Assembly (NCBI GenBank): GCA_027886185.1 | Contig: WOAB01000093.1 | Location: forward strand, 5,332,001-5,396,000 | Origin: Rheum nobile | Lineage: Eukaryota; Streptophyta; Magnoliopsida; Caryophyllales; Polygonaceae | Direction: 5' to 3' | DNA length: 64,000 nucleotides | Translations under genes and position numbers: made by a program | Shown here: piece by piece, positions 55,684-64,000 of the stretch | How positions within the stretch are numbered: the stretch's first letter is position 1 | Layout: the number at the start of each line of letters is the position of its first letter | The notes under the pieces: model-generated | What the model was told of the DNA's origin: nothing | The model's database searches: none | The model's input: the letters and a program-made list of their open reading frames with translations, nothing else

Positions 55684-57580
55684 TTGAGATTACTTCTTTC
55701 ACATGTCAAAGGCCCAAGGTCATTTGATGATTTACTGACTGTTGATGGTATCAAATGTTATACTTTTAAGGAATCGGTTGAGAAACGTATACTTGTGGAA
55801 CAAAATGATTTTGTTGGATTATGCATGGAGGAGGCTGCCAGAATACAAATGCTAGGCACATTATGCAGATTATTTGCTAATGTACTTATATTTTGTGAAC
55901 ATGTAAATCCCAAGTCTTTATGAAAAACATATTATGCATCCCTTTCTGAAGATTTTGCACATATATATATAAATGAAACTACTAAAATTGCTCATTTTGA
56001 CTTTTACTGAAATTGAAAACACTTGGAAGGGATGAGAAAAAGGCTAGTATGAAACACTACAACCTACAACCTATAACCTCCGGAGTATGTTGATACATTT
56101 ACATGCAGAGTAACTAGAGATATTATTGATGCGCTTAATGCACCTATTCCTACATCTTATGTCTTCTCACAAAAACTCTTAAATCCATAACATCATAATG
56201 CGTACAAGTACATAATGTGTCATGTTAAGACAAACAAACTAGGTGCATTCTTCATAGATGGTTTGGGTGGAACAGTTAAAACATTTCTATATTGTGCACT
56301 TTATTCTAAACTCAAATCTCTTGGAAAAATTCTTATACCAACAACTACATTAGGCATTGCTGCTTCTAATATACCTACTGGAAGAATTGCATATTCAATG
56401 TCAAATTTCCAATAGACGACAATGGCGCATTTACTTGCAATGTATTTAAGAAAAGTAGTTTAGCATGTCTACTAAGAGAGACAACGTTGTTCATTTGGGA
56501 CGAATCTTCAATGGCAAAGAAAGAAAGTATTGAATCATTGAATATGCTCCTGTATGACAGATGTGACAACAAAGAACTATTTGGAGGTAAGATTATAATT
56601 TTTGGCAGTGATTTTAAACAAGTGCTCCCAGTTCTCCCACATAAAATACAACATGAAACAATTAATTCAAGCTTAGTTTGTTCTTTCTTGTGGCCTTAAA
56701 TGATCAAATTCAGATTAACTACAAACATAAGAGCAAAGGAGGATCCAAAGTTTGTACAATTTCTACTGCAACTGGGTAATAGAAAATTACAAACTGATGA
56801 AAGTGCCACAATTCAATTGTCATCAAAATTATTAATTGTCACTATGTTGACAATGAGTGTACTAATCTGTTGGTGAGTAGTGTTTATGTGAAATGCATGA
56901 TGAACATGTCAACTCAAAAAATTTCAGCGCAAGAGCAATTTTGACTCCAACAAACGATGGTGTCGATAACATTAATGCATCATTAATAGAAAGATTTTCC
57001 GGAGTAAGTACTACATATAAAAGTATAGACACAATAATTGATGACAATTGCAATCTATATCTAATTGAATTTCTAAACACTTTATGTCCTTCGGTAATGA
57101 GTCATCATGAATTGCTACTCAAAGTCGATTGTCCTGTCATATTCCTTCACAATTTGGATCCTCCAAATGGTATGTGTAACGGTACTAGGTTGATTTACAA
57201 AGAACTTCATAGAAATCTAATACTGTGCGAGATATCTACCAATTATTACAAAGGAGAACAAGTGCTCTACCAAGAATTAGTCTAATCCGTCAAGCAAATA
57301 CCAATTTAAGTTTCAAAGGCGATAATTCTCAATAAAACTTTGTTTTGTAGTAATTATAAACAAATCACAAGGACAAACATTGTAACATGTTTGTGTTTTT
57401 TTGAAATAGCCTTGCTTTTCTCATGGTCAGTTGTATGTAGGTTGTTCAAGAGCTCGCAAAAGGGAGGATTTGCAAGTTTTTATTTCGGAATCATTTGTGC
57501 TTACTGGAGGAAGACAATTAGTGAACAATGTAATTTCTTTTGATATTTTGACGAAAGCAGAGATTGGATGAGTGTGGTGT
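55684..57580 (+). pseudogene. Helitron PIF1-like helicase remnant
   Basis: Plus-strand pieces in order: LLLSHVKGPRSFDDLLTVDGIKC; FFIDGLGGTVKTFLYCAL (Walker A, usual GPGGTGKT, with P-to-L and G-to-V changes); TTTLGIAASNIPTGRIAYS; FIWDESSMAKKESIESLN (Walker B); GSDFKQVLPVLPHK. Then LTPTNDGVDNINASLIERFSG, FLHNLDPPNGMCNGTRLI, INKSQGQT and FSHGQLYVGCSRAR. This is the C-terminal SF1B helicase of plant RepHel proteins. Stops and frameshifts occur throughout. The HUH Rep nuclease domain is not present upstream in recognisable form. Confidence 0.85.
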
Positions 57581-57849
57581 TAGCATACACGAAATTTTGT
57601 ACATATCTAACCAGATGAAAGTAAAGATTGGATGCAGTTCTTCATTTTTAAATCATGTAATTTGCTATTATTTCATATTTTCATTGTAATTGGGTGTAAT
57701 ATCGTGGTTCGAAATAAATGACGTCGTATTTATAATACATCAATTCTAAAAAACGCAAACATTTCATTTAACATTAAATCGAAAAATATTTTTTTTAATA
57801 GACTACACTTAATATGTTAGTTTTAAAAAAATATTACAATTTTAAGATT

Positions 57850-57880
57850 TTCGTTTTCTTCGCATGGGGCCTCCAACTAG
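57850..57880 (+). mobile_element. Candidate Helitron 3' terminus
   Basis: TCTTCGCATGGGGCCTCCAACTAG followed by T at 57881, about 300 bases after the helicase remnant and in the same orientation. It has the CTAG/T signature, but the expected hairpin is degenerate. Confidence 0.5.
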
Positions 57881-60800
57881 TAAATTTGTTTTTTGATAAA
57901 TGACAAACAAAAGATACCCTTACATAGTGGAAGGAATACCTAGATCATCACAACGGATGATTTTTACAAGCGTCTTACATGCTAGATGAAGACTAGAATT
58001 ACAAAGTACAAACTGAAGGCGTGATCGAAGCAGTTGCTCGCGTGGAAGATGTGGAGCAATGTAATTCATTATAGTACTACGAAGAAGAATAGGAGAAACG
58101 TTTGTTGTAGCCAGGAAAACAAAGCAAGCCCTAGAAATTGGCAGGGTAGTCTGTAACTCTGTTGTTCTCCCTGTAACAGTGATGAACCTAAAAATAGTTG
58201 AAATAATGCAAAATCATTTTAATTTCATGGATAACGGGAAACACTTCCTATGAGATTTTCCAAATTTCTCTAATTGCGTTTATAAGTGATAACTTATCTC
58301 TTTTAAGGACTAAATACCTAATGTTAAGGAAATAGACATACAAATACTTTTTTTTAAACAGCAAGAGCTTCAATTTTAAGTCGAGAGGAACAGATAATCT
58401 GCTTCCTGTCTAGAAAGACAACTGATTTCGAAAGATTATGCCAATATCAGTGAAAGCATTATATTTTAGAGATGCATCATTAGTACAATGAAATTGAGAT
58501 TTAATCTAACGTTTGAATTTTTGGATTATTATTGTTACAACGTGCTCGATGTTGATTAGAAATAGAAGCAGGCCATGGCGGCGCTCTGGCAAAAATTTGA
58601 GTGCGGAGAAGAGGAGCTCCACAAGATGGGAGGAAAAAGCTGTGACCGTTGATTGAGTTTTTCAGGATTTGGGTTTGGGGGTTTCTCAAGGAGATGAAAG
58701 GGGGATTCGGTTCGATTGAAGAAGTTTACAGCGTTTATTTCACTTGTGTTTGTAAGGACAATAAAACCAAAATTGACTCTCGTGATTCTACTGCTAATGT
58801 TGGAGATGTTGATGGTTAGCAAGTGTCTTGAGCAACTTTGGTTCTGAAATTAAGTTATTTGCTCAACCCTTGAATGTCATTGATTTGCCTGTTACTTTGG
58901 TTATGTTCTAGTACTTGAAAATTGTTCATAGAACGGCAAATGCATATGTATTTTACTTGAATACAAAGGGTTATTAGATATCAAACAAATGGAGCAGTGA
59001 TGTGCTCTCGTTGCTTTCAATCACCATCAAGATTGTTATTTGTCTTCCGTATGAACCCAAAATGGATCAGTTAGGTTTAAATTTCTCTATATATGTTGTT
59101 GTTGTGATTCATCTGATTTTTGTAGCTGTATCATCCATTTGGATATCTATATTTCTGTTGGACCATTTTAACTGATTTAGCATAGTCACACACAACACAA
59201 GCCCGCCTGTGGATCTTGCACTAGTTGGTTGTGTATTCTTATTTCCGGGTTTGTAAGCCATAAATCAATAGCCTTCTCCTGTTTGCAAACTCCATGTTTC
59301 AACTTACTTCTCTATATCAGAATTATTTCTGAATCTACGGCAAGTTACACCTACAGAATATATTACACTAAAATGCTTATGCTTCTAATGAACAAGTTAA
59401 GGGTAAGTACACACCATAAATATTAAATGTAACAAGCCATCTCTTGCTTGCAGGGCCACCTGTGATATGCCACAGGCCCACTCACAAATATCTCCAATCT
59501 TCGCGAAAGATATTATCCAACAATCCACATTGTTTCTTAATTCTTTTTCCCTGAAAAGAGATTATCCTACATTCAAAAGACCCATCTTTCACAATGATTA
59601 TAAGCCCTTGTGAGCTGTTGCATTATTGTTGATTTGATTGAGGTGCAAGTGGAGTATTTTCAGATTCTTGTATTTGGTATAAGTTTGTGATTATGTGCTT
59701 CAGGTGTGTCTACATTTGTTTCTAAAGACAACAGTTCATACTTGGACAAAAGGTGTAATTTGCAGAGTTAGAGTTGGATATAAATGGAATTTAGAGGAAG
59801 ACGACGGATGGGATTTCAAAGCTGGGAGCAGCATGAATGGAGAGGGAGTCCTGGGGCCCACACAAACACTGATACAAGGGCAAGGGACCGTTGGGCCTGC
59901 CTTGCTTCAGTGCAGCAGCACATAAGTGGCTTAATTGCACGTGGTCTTGGTACAATCTCTTTGTCCTTTTCTTGCATTTTTTTAAGAGCAAAGGAGGATA
60001 GGGAGAGGAGGGAAAAAACGAGACAGTTTCAGACTATTCCTGTATGGTAGCAAAGCAATCAATGAAAGGAAATCTCTCACTAAATCAAAGACTGTCCTTT
60101 CATGATTTTCCATGGCCACACATCTGAGGCTCCACTCAGTGCACGGTTAGGTAACTTGTTGCAATCTTTGATAGTGCCTGTAACAAGAATGACTGAGAAA
60201 TTCCACCGTAAGGTTTTTGGCTCTTAGCTTGTGAATTTGTAATTGGTCATTAACTTCTCTGGTACATAAGAGTTACTCTAATTCTGATAAAAGATGAGAA
60301 CAAGGAAAAAGAAGCCTCCATGATTCAGGCTTTCTAACCAGCTCTACTCTGTGCCTATAGGCTAATCAGACTACTCTGAGCTTGATTTTCCTCTGTGGCA
60401 TTATTGCAAAAATAGGCTCATTCTTTCTTCCTGTGGCTCTGCATCAGTTACTCATACACATGACAGATTTGTTGGTGTGTATGATACATATGGGGACTTA
60501 AATTTGCTATCTACAACCCCTTGTTTGGGCAATTTGCAGTACTGAGTGAATGCTGAGAGCTCTGCTAGCTGTAATAAGCAAGCAGTGTCCTCTGTGCTTA
60601 TGTTTGTGTAAATGTTACAGCCTCCTCTGTACTATTTATCCATGTCACATCTGCTTTACACCAGCTGAATCATATTCACTTCAAGTCTCTTTGTCCTATT
60701 CCCTGTCTCATTACTGGAGGTTATCTTGTTTTGCTTCAATTATTTTAACTGCCTTTGTTCCATATTATCTATTCAACAATGCCCATGTTATTTTCTGTCT

Positions 60801-63800
60801 ATGTCTTAGCAACATATATATGTTCATGATGAAATTTATTAAAAGACAAATTCTTATAGTTTGAGATGAATTAATAGTGTTGAGTGAGTGCTATGCTGTC
60901 CATAAACAAGAGCTTGGTATATTAGTAACCTGGGTATGTCCTTACATAATGTCATAATGTATGTATGGACTCCTCAATTATTGGCCAAAAAGACAAGGGT
61001 AAAATTGGGAAATCAATTTTCTTTCCTTTCGCTTAATTTATCTGGTTGAGGGAGATGAGAGTTGTGCATGATTCATAGTATAATAATGGCCTTTATGTTG
61101 TCTGTTGGTAGGGTACTTGTTTGGCAAAAGTGGGAATCCTTTGCTTGAACAAGTGGATCAAATAAGGGCATTTCTTGTTCCTTTTTACAATACTCTATGA
61201 ACAAGCTTTGCAGGCCTATCATCTTTATCAATTATCATCTGTGGTGTGGTGTGATTCAAAAGAAGCATTGCATTTGCATCTGCATCTGCATGGTTCTTAT
61301 TATATCTTCCTTATTTTTGGAGAAAATGATATACTCCTATATGAACATAAATGGACAATAGTGTGGTGTTCAGTGTTGAGCATCCAGCATTCAGAAGTGG
61401 CTTGAGAGTAGCTGCTGACACAGACCCCTAGGACTGGTGCTTTCTTGGCTTATAAATGCTTGGAAACTTCTGGATGTATATATTGTATTGAAAAATCAGG
61501 GTGTTGTGCTTTTTTGACTGCTAAGAAGAAATTGAAAGAAGCCAGCTAGTTTTCACAGAAGGGTATATGAATCATTAGAGATTAGGTGGCAAAGTTTTCT
61601 TTATTCTCCTGAATTTTATATGGTTAAATTGACTATAATGAGTTAAGAGTACTTACAGCTAAGAGATATGAAAGATCCAAAGACTTTTGGTAGGCACATG
61701 TATTTGTGTAGGACACACACATCCTGGGTTCACTTGAATCTGTTGTTTAGGGTCACATAAATCTTGTGTTCCAAGACAAAGTTAACTGACACTTACTCTC
61801 ATGTACACTCTCACCCCATGTTGAGGGCCAAGGAAACCAACTCACTTGTTGTCTTAAAAAGTCACCACCATTACCATATACATGTTCCTCTTTTAACCAC
61901 TCCTAACCCTAAATGGTCCATACCCTTGTTTGGATTTCAATGCATTTTGGGTTTCCATTTCTTCAGCCTACCCACAAGTTAGTATATGCTGACTCCAAAT
62001 AGAAGAGACTCCGTCAGCACAATCTCTTCTAAAGGGCCCACTATATATCTTGTGGGCCATCATATATTCTTTGTGACCCTTTTGGTTACATGATTTGTTT
62101 GTTTGTATTTTTTGCATGAAATTAGGAGATGATAGTTGGTTGAATTAGCCAAATAGGTACATTTTCCTGTTTCCTAAAAAGCATGCTTCTCTTAAAGCCT
62201 TTTTCTTTGAATAAAATAAGATGCCCACATATTAAGCCCTGCAACTAACTTTATAACGTCTTTGGTTATATAATGCTTTTTAACATGTCATAATATAAGG
62301 TCATGGATTTTGAATTGGAAGTATTCTTCCCCATGTTTGATGCAACCTGAACACAAGCCTTTTTGTTTGAGTGGAAAATCAGCTTCCCTTGCTTTTAGGT
62401 GTTTTCTAGGCAATCCTCTTTTCTTGTTTTGCAGAGGTGTTTAACATAACAAACTTTACCTAAGGATATATCATGTGTTTGGTGGGATTTGATGTCATCA
62501 GAGGCTACTCACGTGCAAGTGAAGTGACCCTAAATAATTAAAAAAAAAAAAAAAAACTCCCCTGCTGGAATTCATGAGTGAAAAGGTAAAAACAAGGGAG
62601 AAAAGAACAAGAAATCACAACTTTGATCTGGGTAAAGGTTGGAAGATATAACAGGATATGATGAGAGCAATATATTCTCAGGCCCATCTATATTTGTATT
62701 CTGTCAAATGGGCAAGCATCCACTTCATTCCCAAGTGCAAAATTGTCCTTTTGGATGGCTAGAATCTTCACAATGCCCATAAAGCCCCCTGCTTTCTTCT
62801 ATGATCTTCTTTCAATCTTCCATTTTCTGACTACTTTTTCCCATTTTGTCCCTCTCCTTTTGGTTGCATGCAGGGGCTACAAGTAGTGTGTCGAAGTATT
62901 CTTCTAAACTCCCTTTGCACAAGATTGTCCTGACCCATAACTAAACCATTTACATCATCCTTTTAGAAGATTTCACTCTCATAATTTTCGTTGCTCTCTA
63001 TCTTTGTTTGTGTTTTAATTCTTTTGATCCATACAATCATGATTGTTGTAGCCTAATTTTATTGCCAAGATCTTTGTTTGTTTTATTCCTACACAAGTAC
63101 ACAGAGTCCTACTGCTATAATATTTTTCTCCTTTCTTTTCCCTATTGCAATAACCATGTATTATATCTCCATTTTTTTTCCATTTGGGTATCAAAGAAGT
63201 AAAGTTCATCTACAAATGTCAAATGGTGTTGAAAACTACAACTACAATCTTGTTGCTGAACAGTGTAGAATGAGATAGGATATTATATTGTTCATCAATC
63301 ATCATTCTTAATGGCGTACGGGATACCAGAGAAGTTTGAATACAATACAATTATGAAAACATGAATGATAATAAGACATAAATTGTTCTCCTTGAAGCCA
63401 AATGGGAAAAGATATGGAACTTACCTGATGAAGCAAGCTAGCAACAGAGTTGTGAAGAGTGAAATTTAGGGAAATACTGTTAAAAAATGGTACTCTTTGT
63501 TTGAGAATAGATGTCATTTTAGTTATTGATGCAAATTTTAAGAGTGTCATCATTTAGTCTAATTTTTTTTTTACTTTTAGTTACTTTTCTACCTACACTT
63601 TTTGTATGTTTATTTTTAAGTCAATGAATAGAGAGATAGGATATTAAAGTGAACAAAAAATTGGAAATTTTTTCCAAAATATTCCCTAAACTAGAAGGAT
63701 GAACCCCTATGAAAAAAGTTAAACTAGTGCCTAAAAAAAATTATTACTAAATACAGTATGAGATTTTTATTGTGTACTCATGGACAAACAATAGAAAAAT

Positions 63801-63860
63801 CTTATACTTAATATTAACTAGAATGACAAATATTAATAAACAAGATTTTAAGGCTAAAAT
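57881..63860. other. Long non-coding stretch, no supportable gene
   Basis: Six kilobases with only short frames, the longest 104 codons at 60550-60864, hydrophobic and unrecognised. There are no TIRs, LTRs, hairpin-type RNA genes or known protein motifs that I can see. A short plus-strand frame at 58696 (MKGGFGSIEEVYSVYF) is unrecognised. Composition is less repetitive than the left half, so it may be the flank, promoter or large intron of a gene beyond the window. Confidence 0.4.
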
Positions 63861-63863
63861 AAC

Positions 63864-63884
63864 ATATATATATATATATATATA
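63864..63884. repeat. (AT)n microsatellite
   Basis: About ten AT units directly before the MULE-type end at the right edge. Confidence 0.9.
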
Positions 63885-63888
63885 CAAA

Positions 63889-64000
63889 TCTATGCTCTAG
63901 TAAAACAGGCTCTTATAGTGAAACGGGTGAATGATTCTAGTGTGTTGGATGAGAGGATAATAGATGGTTGTGATTTAATAATGGATTCTCTAATTTTATA
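63889..64000 (+). mobile_element. Left TIR of a MULE related to the 37.7 kb element, running off the window
   Basis: GCTCTAGTAAAAC, GTGAAACGGGTG, TCTAGTGTGTTGGATGAG, AATAGATGGTTGTGATTTAAT line up in order with 37685-37790 (GACTCTAGTGAAACGG, GTAAAACGAGTG, TCTAGAGCGTTGGATGAT, AATTGATGGTCATGATTTAAT). This is a second member of that family in the same orientation. Confidence 0.65.

Noticed and set aside
58556..58822. 88-codon minus-strand frame
   Set aside because: Unrecognised, overlaps an equally unconvincing plus-strand frame, and has no splice or promoter support.
60550..60864. 104-codon hydrophobic frame
   Set aside because: Composition of T-rich DNA; no family motif, and 104 codons is within chance in 6 kb.
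57881..63860. microRNA precursor or protein gene in the long non-coding stretch
   Set aside because: I compared by eye with common plant miRNA families and saw no match or convincing hairpin; no exon-like frames.

Overview
The window is nuclear DNA of a flowering plant, most likely a eudicot. It is AT-rich and built mostly of nested transposable elements, with one intact host gene, a three-exon alpha-expansin at about 47.4-48.4 kb. The plant assignment rests on plant-type Ty3 (Tekay and Tat/Athila) and Ty1 (Sirevirus) elements, TTTAGGG telomere-like motifs, Helitrons, MULEs with FAR1, Ulp1 and DUF247 pieces, and plant L1 LINE tails. I cannot name the species.

Left third (1-24.6 kb), a nest of LTR retrotransposons. 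The base is a Ty1/copia Sirevirus in tandem on the minus strand: LTR (23704-24634), internal region E with gag, pol and an intact envelope-like ORF, shared LTR (14548-15486), then internal region D, which runs left. D carries a complete solo LTR (F, 10091-11598, target duplication CTATG) and is split at 9570/9571 by a plus-strand Tat/Athila-like element (A), whose left part lies outside the window. A's LTR is split by a minus-strand chromovirus (B, 3201-9539, target duplication GATAT). B has lost everything between its 5' LTR and its RNase H domain.

Middle (24.6-43.2 kb), DNA transposons. There is a short MULE-like element with GTGCAT word repeats (24643-25636), a clean non-autonomous Helitron (25749-26589) and several more Helitron-like 5' ends. 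A probable Helitron ends at 37081 and encloses two hAT-like elements. The first hAT (target duplication ATTTTTGT) was itself hit by a gag-only LTR retrotransposon (C, 29487-35200, target duplication GAGTC). At 37.7-43.2 kb lies a 5.5 kb MULE-like element with an internal tandem duplication, CT microsatellites, telomere-like minisatellites, a Ulp1 protease remnant, and large arrays of the word GATATTCA that flip strand about the centre.

Right third (43.2-64 kb): a 5'-truncated LINE; a Pack-MULE with a 9-bp target duplication carrying a GC-rich DUF247 gene fragment (45442-46574); the expansin gene; a fold-back MITE; a hAT fragment; a tRNA-like relic without an anticodon arm; a FAR1/MULE transposase remnant; a second LINE tail; and a Helitron helicase remnant with a candidate Helitron 3' end at 57880. 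From about 58 to 63.8 kb I see no supportable gene. A TIR related to the 37.7 kb MULE enters at the right edge.

The strongest candidates for something new are the GC-rich palindrome clusters found in LTRs of four different elements, the strand-flipped GATATTCA arrays, the shared-LTR Sirevirus tandem with a preserved env-like ORF, and the DUF247 Pack-MULE. All boundaries were read by eye; no alignments or database searches were run.
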